Assembly (NCBI GenBank): GCA_036823255.1
Contig: DAISGC010000134.1
Location: 1-6,268 of the forward strand
Reading direction: 5' to 3'
Source: UBA4658 sp002405485
Lineage (GTDB): Bacteria; Planctomycetota; Phycisphaerae; Phycisphaerales; UBA1924
Length of the DNA stretch: 6,268 nt
In this document: positions 1 to 6,268 of the stretch, in pieces
Numbering within the stretch: the stretch's first letter is position 1
Layout: each line of letters starts with the position of its first letter
Translations under genes and position numbers: made by a program
The notes under the pieces: generated by a model
Databases searched by the model: none
Told to the model about the DNA's origin: nothing
What the model saw: the letters and a program-made list of their open reading frames with translations, nothing else

Positions 1-303
1 CGTCACACTGCACCTCATCGTCGATTCTCACAGCCCCCGGATGTCGCAAGGCTCGGGCGTCATGCATCGGCATCAGGCCGCCACGACGGATGATCAGGGC
101 TGGAACGCTCACTCCTGGGAGCGATTGCAACCAACCGCTCAACCAGCGGTGCTGGCAACCGCGGTGAGTATGGCGAGATGATGGTGACTTGCACGCGCAT
201 TCACACTCTCCACTTTCCCATGCTCAGCAGGAAGCGTGCGGGCTCTCTCTCGCAGGATCATGGGTCACACCATCATGACGACTCGGCATGCGTCGCGGCA
301 GGT

Positions 304-320
304 CGGGTGGCCAACACCCG
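304..320. other. Small inverted repeat, 6-bp stem
   Basis: CGGGTG at 304-309 pairs perfectly with CACCCG at 315-320 around a five-base loop. It lies about 155 bases past the kinase stop codon. There is no T run on either side, so it is weak evidence for a terminator and could be chance in GC-rich DNA. Confidence 0.25.
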
Positions 321-424
321 GGGCGCTCGAACCTGTTCGTTGGGGAGCGAAGGGGAAAACCTTCATGACTCCAGGCGCTTCATCGTTGATTGATGCAGGT
401 GCCCTATTGCCCGCTGCAGCTCGA

Positions 425-450
425 CCGAACCAGGCCGAGCGCGCGTTCGG
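425..450 (-). terminator. Possible hairpin after the sigma-kinase operon
   Basis: CCGAAC at 425-430 and GTTCGG at 445-450 form a perfect six-base-pair stem around a 14-base loop. It begins about 26 bases downstream of the kinase stop codon on the minus strand, where an operon terminator would be expected. The large loop and the lack of a T run make it a poor intrinsic terminator, so the call rests mainly on position. Confidence 0.22.
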
Positions 451-475
451 CGTATCGGACTGCGTGTGGACAAGT

Positions 476-3319
476 TCACTTCTGCGGCTGCTCATCGGAG
501 CTCGTAAGAGCATCGGCCTTGGCCTTCCACTCCACGGCACGCTGCTCGAACCCCTTCCCGGGCTCGAGCTTGTGGCGGTCTCTGAAAACGATCGCGGCGC
601 TCTTGACCGCCGCGAGGTGGAACGCGTGGCGACGCTTGCTTGACTGTGGATCAAGGCGGGTCTGCTCGACCGCATCGAGCACCAGACGTTCGGCAAGCTC
701 CATCAGGCGCGTCCGCTCGGCGCCGGGCAGGTCCGATCGCTCCAGCACCGACTTGGTGATTGTTCTGGCCAGGACACGCTTGGCGTCTGCCACATTGATG
801 GGGTCTGCATCCTTCAGCGCGTAGAGCTCGTCGACGTAGGGCTCGACCTCGGCGAAGAGGCCGGCGCCGGCCAGGAGCACGGCGGCCTGGTCTACGAAGT
901 CCACACGGTCGGAGCTCTCGGGCTTCTCGGTGGCCTTGATCTGGGCGAGGTACAACGGCGCGAACGATCGTGCAGCGTCTGTGCGTCCGGTCTTCAAGTA
1001 GCACACCAACAGCTTCGGGCCCGCAAAGTTGAGATCAGGGTGCTTGGCGGCACCGCTCCACGCACGCTCGAGACGGGGAATGGCGTCCTCGTGGCGACCC
1101 GCGTCGGTGTAGTTCACACCGAGATTGGCGGTGGTGAGAAGCGTCCGTACATGGTCGGGGCCGAGGGTCCGCAACTGAACGGTGATCAGTTCTTCGAAGA
1201 TGGGGATCGATCGGTCGAGCTTTTTCGCGGTCCAGTATGCGGCCGCGAGGTTGTTCATGACGCTGGCTCTTGTGGGATGCTCCTCGGACAGACTGGCCTT
1301 GGCGATGCGCAGGGTTTCCTCGAACTGCGTGATCGCCTCGTCCGCGCGGCCGAGCTGCTGGTACATGTAGCCGAGGTCGTTGATCGCCCTCATCGTGTCT
1401 TCGTGATCCGGACCGCGGAACGCGCGAACGGCCTCGACAGTCTCAGCCGCGGTCGCAATCGCCTCGTCGTGCCTGTTCTGGCCGAAGAGCGTTGTGCCGA
1501 GTGATCTCCGTGCGGTCAGGTTTTGGTCTCGTGACTTCTCATCGCTGCCCGTCGCGTTGCGGATGATTTCGCGGGCAAGGGTCTCGGCCCGGTCGAACTG
1601 ACGCGCAGACTTCAGCGAGTTGGCGAGGGTGATGGCGGCCCCCAAGGTGAGCGGGTCGCTCGGGCCAAGGGCCGCCGTTCGGGTCGCCAAGGCTCGCTCG
1701 AGCAGCGGAATGGCCTTGGCGGCCTCGCCGAGCTGGAGCAAGGAGCCCCCGAACTTCATCTGAAGCTCCGCGACGGTGAGCGGATCGCCGGTGGGGTCGT
1801 TTTCGAGCGTCTCGATGGCACCACTGATCTTCTCGGCGAGCACGGCCTGCAGAGGCCGCCCGGACTCGGCAATCTTGTTGGGGTTCAGGCTTGAGAAGAT
1901 TGAACCGAGCAGCTCGTTGGCGTTCTCCACCTGGCGCAGTCGCTTTTCCGCCTGCTCCTTGGCCGCCGACTCGCCCTCGGCCCGGGCCTGTTCGGCGGCG
2001 CGGGCTTTGACGGCCTGCCACATGCCGACGCTCGTGCCCAGTATGCCCAACGCCAGAGCAATGCCGACCATTGATCCAGCAGCCACTGGCCAGCGATGGC
2101 GCCGAATGAACTTCTTCAAGCGATAGGCCTTGCTCGGCGGGGCGGCGACCACGGCCTCACCACTCAGATATCGCTGGATGTCCGTCGCCAACCCGCTGGC
2201 GGTCTCATACCGACGCTGCCGGTCTTTCTCCAGCGCCTTCATCACGATCCAATCCAGTTCGCCTCGGACGAGGTTGCCCAGTTTGCGGGGCTCGACCTTT
2301 CGCCTCGCTGCGACGTTCGCGAGCGTTTCGGCGTTGCTGCTGAGGCGTGTGCTGGGCTTGGGCGGATCGACCTCGCGGATGATGCGCTGGATCTCGGCGT
2401 ACGCGGCGGATCGCAGTTCCTGGCTGGTAAAGGGGGTGCTCCCGGTGAGCAGTTCGTACAGCAGCACACCCAGCGAGTACACATCGGTGCGCGTGTCGAT
2501 ATCCAGAGAGCCCTCGGCCTGCTCGGGGCTCATGTATTCTGGGGTGCCGATGAGCTGGCGATGCTCGGTGAAGAGGGTCCTCTCCGTGAGCCGGCTCAGG
2601 GTGGCCTTGGCGATGCCAAAGTCAATGACCTTTGCGTGCGGATGGCCGTCCTGCGTGCTGACGAGCACGTTGCTCGGCTTGATGTCGCGGTGGATGATGC
2701 CCTTTGTGTGCGCGTGCTGCACGGCGTTGCACACCTGCGCAAAGAGCGCGAGCCGGTCGTCGATGCTCATGCTGTGCTTGTCGGCGTACTCAGCGATCGG
2801 CTCGCCCTTGACCAGCTCCATCACGAAGAACGGCCGGCCGGTCTCGGTTGCGCCCGCATCGAGCACCTTCGCGATGTTGGGGTGGTCCATCATCGCCAGT
2901 GCCTGCCGCTCCTGCTCGAAACGGGCCACAACCTGACGGGTGTCCATGCCCAGCTTGATGATCTTGAGCGCGACGCGGCGTGCGACGGGCTTCTCCTGCT
3001 CGGCCATGAAGACCGAGCCGAAGCCGCCCTCGCCGATGAGCTGCAACAGCTTGTACGGCCCGATCCGCGTGCCCGGGGCTTCATGGAACGGTGCATCGAT
3101 CGTCACGGCAGCCGCCTCGATGTTCGCGGGCACATCGCTTGTCGGCGACCCCATAAAGTCTCTGGCCCGAGCGTGGGCATCGAGCAGAGCTCTCACCTCG
3201 GCCAGCAGCTCGGCGTCGCCCTCGCACGCTGCGGCCATCGCCGACGCCTGCGCTTCGAACGGAAGGTCGGCCAGATCCATGAATATGCGCCGCGCTCGCC
3301 TCGTGATCGATTCCGCCAT
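476..3319 (-). CDS. Membrane-anchored Ser/Thr protein kinase with C-terminal TPR repeats
   Basis: A 947-residue Hanks-type kinase of the planctomycete kind, expected to phosphorylate Ser/Thr on protein targets at the inner face of the membrane. Residues 1-88 form an N-terminal extension rich in Ala, Leu and acidic residues. The kinase domain spans about 89-385, with glycine loop GEGGFGSV (96-103), ATP-binding Lys119, probable helix-C Glu137, catalytic loop HRDIKPSN (210-217, Asp212), DFG (233-235) and GTPEYMSPE (258-266). All key residues are present, so it should be active. One membrane span lies at about 410-433, preceded by basic residues, followed by a charged, probably coiled-coil stretch (435-470). 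TPR units of the kinesin-light-chain style follow, marked by recurring LGP-x-[DH]-P/V-x-TL signatures near 551, 635, 678 and 719. Residues after about 800 are less clearly repetitive. Translation starts 9 bases after the sigma-factor stop, with GGTGAG as ribosome site. The TPR half probably lies across the membrane or binds partners; its ligand is unknown. Confidence 0.95.
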   Translation of the reverse strand: MAESITRRARRIFMDLADLPFEAQASAMAAACEGDAELLAEVRALLDAHARARDFMGSPTSDVPANIEAAAVTIDAPFHEAPGTRIGPYKLLQLIGEGGFGSVFMAEQEKPVARRVALKIIKLGMDTRQVVARFEQERQALAMMDHPNIAKVLDAGATETGRPFFVMELVKGEPIAEYADKHSMSIDDRLALFAQVCNAVQHAHTKGIIHRDIKPSNVLVSTQDGHPHAKVIDFGIAKATLSRLTERTLFTEHRQLIGTPEYMSPEQAEGSLDIDTRTDVYSLGVLLYELLTGSTPFTSQELRSAAYAEIQRIIREVDPPKPSTRLSSNAETLANVAARRKVEPRKLGNLVRGELDWIVMKALEKDRQRRYETASGLATDIQRYLSGEAVVAAPPSKAYRLKKFIRRHRWPVAAGSMVGIALALGILGTSVGMWQAVKARAAEQARAEGESAAKEQAEKRLRQVENANELLGSIFSSLNPNKIAESGRPLQAVLAEKISGAIETLENDPTGDPLTVAELQMKFGGSLLQLGEAAKAIPLLERALATRTAALGPSDPLTLGAAITLANSLKSARQFDRAETLAREIIRNATGSDEKSRDQNLTARRSLGTTLFGQNRHDEAIATAAETVEAVRAFRGPDHEDTMRAINDLGYMYQQLGRADEAITQFEETLRIAKASLSEEHPTRASVMNNLAAAYWTAKKLDRSIPIFEELITVQLRTLGPDHVRTLLTTANLGVNYTDAGRHEDAIPRLERAWSGAAKHPDLNFAGPKLLVCYLKTGRTDAARSFAPLYLAQIKATEKPESSDRVDFVDQAAVLLAGAGLFAEVEPYVDELYALKDADPINVADAKRVLARTITKSVLERSDLPGAERTRLMELAERLVLDAVEQTRLDPQSSKRRHAFHLAAVKSAAIVFRDRHKLEPGKGFEQRAVEWKAKADALTSSDEQPQK

Positions 3320-3331
3320 GTTCTCACCTTA
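3320..3331 (-). promoter_or_regulatory. Ribosome site of the kinase overlapping the sigma-factor stop
   Basis: Read on the minus strand, the junction is TAAGGTGAGAACATG. The Shine-Dalgarno-like AAGGTGAG shares two bases with the sigma-factor TAA stop and stands about five bases before the kinase ATG. A ribosome ending sigma-factor synthesis covers this site, so translational coupling is likely. It also fixes the kinase start at 3319. Confidence 0.7.
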
Positions 3332-3889
3332 CTGGTCGCTGGAGAGGAGTCTGAAGAGCACGGCGCGGGCGTAGTTCCAAGTGCGTGCCGCGGTCCGCGG
3401 CGAGATTGTCAGCACTTCGGCCACCTGATCCATGCTCAGCCCCGCGTAGAACCGAAGCCGAACGACGGCTGCGGCCTCGGGGTCTTCGCTCTCCAAGCGG
3501 ACGAGGGCGGCGTCGACTGCCAAGATCTGGTCGGGATTCGCACCGGCGAGTACACCGACGTCGCCGATGTCTTCGAGGCGACCCTTGGGGCCGCCTCTGG
3601 CCCGATGGGCACGGGCATGGTCGATCAGGATCCGACGCATGGCTTGGGCGGCTGAGGCGTAGAAGTGAGCGCGGCCCGCCCAAGGGATTTGACGCGGACC
3701 GACAAGTCGGACGTACGCCTCATGGACCATCGCCGTCGCCGAGAGCGTGTGGCCGGGTCGTTCGCTGGCCAGATGAATCTGGGCCTCCCGGCGGAGTTGG
3801 TCATAGACCAACGGAAACAGGCGATCTGCGGCAGATTTGTCACCATCGGCCACCGCCCTCAAGAGAATCGTGGCGTCTTCGTTCTCCAT
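3329..3889 (-). CDS. ECF-type RNA polymerase sigma factor (planctomycete kinase-linked type)
   Basis: A 186-residue sigma-70 family factor that should direct RNA polymerase to a specific promoter set. The N-terminus has the family pattern GD-x5-LFPLVYDQLRREA (16-36). Sigma region 2 follows with HEAYVRLV (56-63), a conserved Trp70, and HFYASAAQAMRRILIDHAR (75-93), which covers the -10 recognition and melting part. A Gly/Pro-rich linker (about 98-120) leads to region 4 (about 125-182), whose helix-turn-helix is LSMDQVAEVL-ISPRTAAR (151-169), followed by the family-typical W-x2-AR-A (171-176). Length and motifs fit the ECF family of Pfam Sigma70_ECF / TIGR02999 (assignment from memory of the motifs). 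The start is chosen because the N-terminus fits the usual family beginning. No anti-sigma gene is adjacent; the next gene on the transcript is the receptor kinase, so control by phosphorylation or binding is the likely scheme. Its target promoters cannot be read from this window. Confidence 0.94.
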   Translation of the reverse strand: MENEDATILLRAVADGDKSAADRLFPLVYDQLRREAQIHLASERPGHTLSATAMVHEAYVRLVGPRQIPWAGRAHFYASAAQAMRRILIDHARAHRARGGPKGRLEDIGDVGVLAGANPDQILAVDAALVRLESEDPEAAAVVRLRFYAGLSMDQVAEVLTISPRTAARTWNYARAVLFRLLSSDQ

Positions 3890-3903
3890 GGAGTTTCAAA
3901 AGC

Positions 3904-3909
3904 ATTGTA
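3904..3909 (-). promoter_or_regulatory. Candidate -10 box of the sigma-kinase operon
   Basis: On the minus strand, TACAAT (five of six bases match TATAAT) ends 14 bases before the sigma-factor ATG. Transcription from it would start roughly 8 bases before the ATG, giving a very short leader, which agrees with the lack of a clear Shine-Dalgarno sequence. At the usual spacing the -35 position reads CTGGCC, a poor match, so the promoter may need an activator or another sigma factor, or the hexamer may be chance. Confidence 0.35.
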
Positions 3910-4147
3910 CCCGAACGCGCAGTGGGGCCAGTCCTCACCATGCTCAAGAATCGGCATGTCCCTTCCCGGCGCACCTGCCCAGGAACAGTGAGTCCGGGCC
4001 TCGCGGCAGGTCAACGTCAGATCGACCGCCGTCCTTACTTGCCGGGCCGGTTGCACGTTCGACCGACCGTCTGGTTCTCAGGCAAAGCCGTCGACAGACC
4101 CAGGCGGCGCTCTCACGTGTGTGGTTCCCGCCTAGAGAGCCCGGCGG

Positions 4148-4153
4148 TACGAT
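4148..4153 (+). promoter_or_regulatory. Candidate -10 box giving a leaderless transcript
   Basis: TACGAT (four of six bases match TATAAT) ends six bases before the ATG at 4160. At this spacing the transcript would begin at or next to the start codon. The gene also lacks a well-placed Shine-Dalgarno sequence, which fits leaderless translation. A CCGCC/GGCGG inverted repeat (4128-4132 and 4143-4147) stands directly in front and could be an operator, though five-base arms are weak evidence. No convincing -35 box is visible. Confidence 0.33.
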
Positions 4154-4159
4154 CGCAGC

Positions 4160-5020
4160 ATGTCATTGCTGACTCTCCGCATCGGTGCTGGTGTATTGAC
4201 GCTGGTCGGTGCCATGGTCGAGCCCGGCACGCCGCCGACGGCCGACGCACCGACCAATGCGGGTGGCCAGGAGCGGGCGGTGGATGCGCGGCCCACCCCC
4301 GCCGCGCTCCGTCTTGTTCACACCACCGAGGTGCGCCACCGGTTCGAGCCGGGAGTGACGCTTGAGAACGCGCCGTACTTCGGCTCTGGCGGTCCTCCGA
4401 CAGGAAAGCAACTGATGTGCGACCTTGTGATCGACGGCCTGCCAAAGACGTCTCGCGTGATGAGCGTGGCCGTGCTGTCCGAGGAGGCGCGCGACGACCG
4501 CGGCAGCGACCTGATCAAGACGATCCGGGCACGTGTCGACAACGACTCGATCATGCGGCTGAACCGCGATATCGCGTTCGAAACAGCCGCCCCCGCGATC
4601 CGATGGTATCTCGCGGGACCGGCAAGGAGCGCGAGCACCTTCGACGCCGCCCTTCACGTGAGGGCCACTGTGAGCGCCCGACGCGACGACTTGAAGATCA
4701 GGCCGACGAGAGACTGGCAACCCCTCAAGCATCCGTCCATCGACCACCTGAACGTGGAGTACCGCTGGCACACGTCGGGCGGGGAGAACACATACCTGGA
4801 GATGCGTCCGCCCGCGGTCGAGCAATACGTCTACTTCCTCGCGCCACAAGCTCACGGGCGGCGTTCCGGACGCCCTCACTTCTCGGCAGCGGACTCAACC
4901 TCCGGAGACTTCGGGCTCGAACGCGGCACGCCCGAGGGCGCCGAAATCCACTTGCAGTTGCACGCCGATATCACGACCGTCGAAGCGGTACTGACCTTGG
5001 ACGACCACCCGCTCCCGTGA
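4160..5020 (+). CDS. Probable exported protein of unknown function
   Basis: A 286-residue protein I do not recognise. The first 20 residues have one Arg (7) followed by the hydrophobic run GAGVLTLVGAMV (9-20), which fits a short signal peptide or membrane anchor, though no clean Ala-x-Ala cleavage site is visible. A Pro/Ala/Thr-rich linker follows (about 22-50). The rest alternates hydrophobic and polar residues, as in a beta-rich fold, for example 161-173 and the final strand-like segment 262-281. It has one cysteine (87), so disulfides within the chain are excluded, and no catalytic motif stands out. Codons end mostly in G or C, as expected for a real gene in this genome. It is transcribed divergently from the sigma-kinase operon across 270 bases, so a role in or under that signalling pair is possible but not shown. 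The start at 4160 is supported by the signal-like N-terminus, not by a ribosome site. Confidence 0.8.
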   Translation: MSLLTLRIGAGVLTLVGAMVEPGTPPTADAPTNAGGQERAVDARPTPAALRLVHTTEVRHRFEPGVTLENAPYFGSGGPPTGKQLMCDLVIDGLPKTSRVMSVAVLSEEARDDRGSDLIKTIRARVDNDSIMRLNRDIAFETAAPAIRWYLAGPARSASTFDAALHVRATVSARRDDLKIRPTRDWQPLKHPSIDHLNVEYRWHTSGGENTYLEMRPPAVEQYVYFLAPQAHGRRSGRPHFSAADSTSGDFGLERGTPEGAEIHLQLHADITTVEAVLTLDDHPLP

Positions 5021-5512
5021 TCGCGAGGCGGGAACGCGTCGCCGCTCCCCCGCGCGTCGGCGTGGAAGGGTGCAACCGCAACGGGTACAGCCCGGATCGA
5101 GTACGCCAAACGACCCAAGCGTTGATGAGCGTGGCCGGACGGACGGATCGCACGACGGGCTGGAATACCGACCAATGGGTGTCCGTGTCCTGAGAAGCAC
5201 GAGGATCAGAACCGCGCGGAGAGCACCGGCTGGCCGGCATCACTCGGTCTTCTGAGACGCTCCGATCCATCTTGAGGCCCCACGCACAACTGAGACAAGT
5301 ATGGCCCTTGCAGGATCGCGGCGTGCAGACCGATCACCGCGAGGACAGGCAAGGCGCGAGCCAGATGTCGGGGACGACCGCAGCGGCGACTGGCACCATC
5401 AGCATCTGCGACATTGGCGCTGTTCCCGAGCGTTGTTGATGGCGACTTCCTGAACGAGCAAAGCCTCACGACGGAAAGGAGCGGCCTGAGATGCCGTCGA
5501 CCCTTCGATTCT
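5021..5512. other. Intergenic stretch without a supported gene
   Basis: Apart from the hairpin right after 5020, I see no convincing gene, RNA or repeat. The longest candidate, a minus-strand frame 5206-5469 with a GTG start, has one hydrophobic patch but mixed codon use and no ribosome site. A plus-strand AAGGAG at 5476-5481 stands nine bases before an ATG at 5491, but that frame has only 11 codons (MPSTLRFFRTN) before its stop. Confidence 0.55.
5023..5042 (+). terminator. Hairpin just after the exported-protein gene
   Basis: Beginning three bases past the stop codon, GCGA-g-GCG (5023-5030) pairs with CGC-g-TCGC (5035-5042) around a GGAA loop, giving seven base pairs with one G-G mismatch. 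Its position suits transcription termination. No T run follows (the next bases are CGCTCCCCC), so a classical intrinsic terminator is not proven. Confidence 0.33.
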
Positions 5513-5716
5513 TCAGAACCAACTGAACGGGCCCGTCAAGACGAGCGCGATGACGCCCCACAGGATTCCTGCGCCGGCAACGATCAGCCCCGCCACGATG
5601 AGCGTGAGCGACCCCTGCGTGACACCAATCGCCGCCAAGCCGGCCCCACCAAGCACGAGGATGAGCGGCATCAAGATTCCGATCAGCACACCGACCAACT
5701 CACGTTTCTTCCTCAT
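5513..5716 (-). CDS. Small protein with two membrane spans, function unknown
   Basis: A 67-residue protein. After the basic start MRKKRE come two hydrophobic stretches, about 8-31 and 36-60, the second with GLIVAGAGILWG (43-54), joined by the short turn GVTQGS (31-36). It ends in TGPFSWF. The basic N-terminus suggests both ends lie in the cytoplasm, forming a hairpin in the membrane. The open frame reaches back to 5896, but the extra 60 residues are polar and Arg/Ser/Pro-rich and do not look coded. The ATG at 5716 is preceded by AGAGAGGT at about six bases, a good ribosome site, so I chose it. Gly-rich paired helices suggest helix packing or oligomerisation, but no family is recognised. It is convergent with the exported-protein gene and shares no operon with other genes seen. 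Confidence 0.72.
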   Translation of the reverse strand: MRKKRELVGVLIGILMPLILVLGGAGLAAIGVTQGSLTLIVAGLIVAGAGILWGVIALVLTGPFSWF

Positions 5717-5721
5717 GCTCG

Positions 5722-5729
5722 ACCTCTCT
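5722..5729 (-). promoter_or_regulatory. Ribosome site deciding the start of the small membrane protein
   Basis: On the minus strand this reads AGAGAGGT, followed by CGAGC and the ATG at 5716. AGAGG is a good Shine-Dalgarno core at normal spacing and supports the 67-residue form over a longer upstream start. Confidence 0.6.
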
Positions 5730-5744
5730 GGCCACCAACGTCCG

Positions 5745-5750
5745 AGTGTA
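5745..5750 (-). promoter_or_regulatory. Weak -10-like box before the small membrane protein
   Basis: TACACT on the minus strand matches TATAAT at four of six positions and stands 28 bases before the ATG. That would leave a leader of about 20 bases containing the ribosome site. No -35 box is visible, so this is only a candidate. Confidence 0.22.
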
Positions 5751-6085
5751 CGGGATGAACCGCGCGATCTGGTTGGGAATGGCGCATCTCGGCTTTCTGA
5801 TGGGTGGAGAGGCTGTTTCGCGAGTGCGATGACGGTCGACTGCTCAGTAGGAGGTCGGGACGAGCGGACGGCGCGGTCGATTGTATCGATCAGCACCGTG
5901 TCAGCGCCTCGTGCTTCACATAATCACCACGGTGCCACGCCCCTGATTGTCCATGCACGTTCGCTCATGCGGCTTGACGCAGTCAATCTCCCGTCAAGCA
6001 TGGCGGATGTTCGCATCCCGTGGCGGTGTCTCTGGGGCTCTCATGCTCGAGCTCTTTGACCGACGCTCGCCCTCTCATTGAGAAA

Positions 6086-6109
6086 CCCCCGGGTTGCACG
6101 ACTCGGGGG
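6086..6109. terminator. GC-rich hairpin, probable intrinsic terminator of uncertain direction
   Basis: CCCCCGGGT (6086-6094) pairs with ACTCGGGGG (6101-6109) around the loop TGCACG. Read as plus-strand RNA, all nine pairs form, with one G-U. Read as minus-strand RNA there is one A-C mismatch, but the stem is followed by TTTCTC and can gain G-U and A-U outer pairs. The tail therefore favours minus-strand use, but there is no minus-strand stop codon in any frame between 6110 and 6186, so no protein gene ends just upstream on that strand. A transcript from the left on the plus strand, or a non-coding RNA, are the alternatives. Confidence 0.6.
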
Positions 6110-6182
6110 CTGTCGCTTCGAGCGTTGCAGAGAGTCTCCGTCCCCGTTGGAACTGGCGTCCAGTAGGTGCGGCGATGGTGGG

Positions 6183-6268
<86 letters not shown>

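Larger units (their letters stand above)
1..475. other. Left-edge region without a supported gene
   Basis: This stretch lies downstream of the kinase gene and runs to the window edge. Short open frames exist on both strands. One plus-strand frame is open from base 2 to a stop near 182, and one minus-strand frame is open from about 214 to the edge with ATG codons at 73 and 67. None has a clear ribosome site, strong third-position GC bias or a recognisable motif. Two small hairpins are described separately. Part of a neighbouring gene could begin at the very left edge, but the sequence shown is too short to decide. Confidence 0.6.

Noticed and set aside
1..73. Possible start of a minus-strand gene running off the left edge (MPMHDARALRHPG...)
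   Set aside because: Only 24 codons are visible, with no Shine-Dalgarno sequence. A competing plus-strand frame is equally open, so neither can be supported.
265..696. Open frames on both strands (236-643 plus, 265-696 minus) across the kinase 3' end
   Set aside because: They overlap the TPR-tail coding sequence in other frames, lack ribosome sites and have Arg/Ser/Pro-rich translations.
2096..3655. A 519-codon plus-strand open frame opposite the kinase and sigma-factor genes
   Set aside because: It is antisense to two genes with full family motifs. Such long mirror frames are common opposite GC-rich genes, and the translation is His/Arg/Gly-rich with no domain pattern.
4163..4879. A 238-codon minus-strand frame opposite the exported-protein gene
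   Set aside because: Its translation is Arg/His/Val-rich without motifs, while the plus-strand frame has a signal-like start and mostly G/C third positions.
5206..5469. An 87-codon minus-strand frame (GTG start) 43 bases downstream of the small membrane protein gene
   Set aside because: There is one hydrophobic patch, but no ribosome site, mixed codon use and no recognisable motif.
5476..5526. AAGGAG followed at nine bases by an 11-codon frame (MPSTLRFFRTN)
   Set aside because: The site is well formed, but the peptide is very short and overlaps the 3' end of the minus-strand gene. No attenuator-like structure or gene follows it.
5550..6059. A 169-codon plus-strand frame crossing the small membrane protein gene
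   Set aside because: Its first third is antisense to the better-supported membrane protein, and the rest shows no coding bias or domain.

Overview
The window looks like the end of a GC-rich contig from a member of the Planctomycetota, possibly the Phycisphaerae. This rests on protein type, not on a marker gene. A planctomycete-style ECF sigma factor sits directly in front of a large Ser/Thr kinase whose cytoplasmic kinase domain, single membrane span and TPR tail are typical of that phylum.

Layout from left to right: 1-475 has no gene I can support. 476-3319 (minus) encodes the 947-residue kinase-TPR receptor. 3329-3889 (minus) encodes the 186-residue ECF sigma factor, transcribed first and separated from the kinase by only 9 bases. 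A 270-base divergent control region (3890-4159) carries weak -10-like boxes close to both start codons. 4160-5020 (plus) encodes a 286-residue, probably exported protein of unknown function. 5021-5512 has no supported gene. 5513-5716 (minus) encodes a 67-residue protein with two membrane spans. 5717-6186 has no firm gene but holds a good GC-rich hairpin at 6086-6109. 6187-6268 is an almost pure G run and is most likely a sequencing artefact at a contig end.

Likely working of the locus, as inference: the kinase senses a signal through its membrane-linked TPR half and controls the co-transcribed sigma factor, since no anti-sigma factor is present. The divergently transcribed exported protein is the obvious first candidate for a target or an accessory component. 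The small membrane protein has no visible link to this pair. Nothing here is clearly a new system. The most distinctive points are the tight sigma-kinase coupling, the very short predicted leaders and the unknown exported partner.
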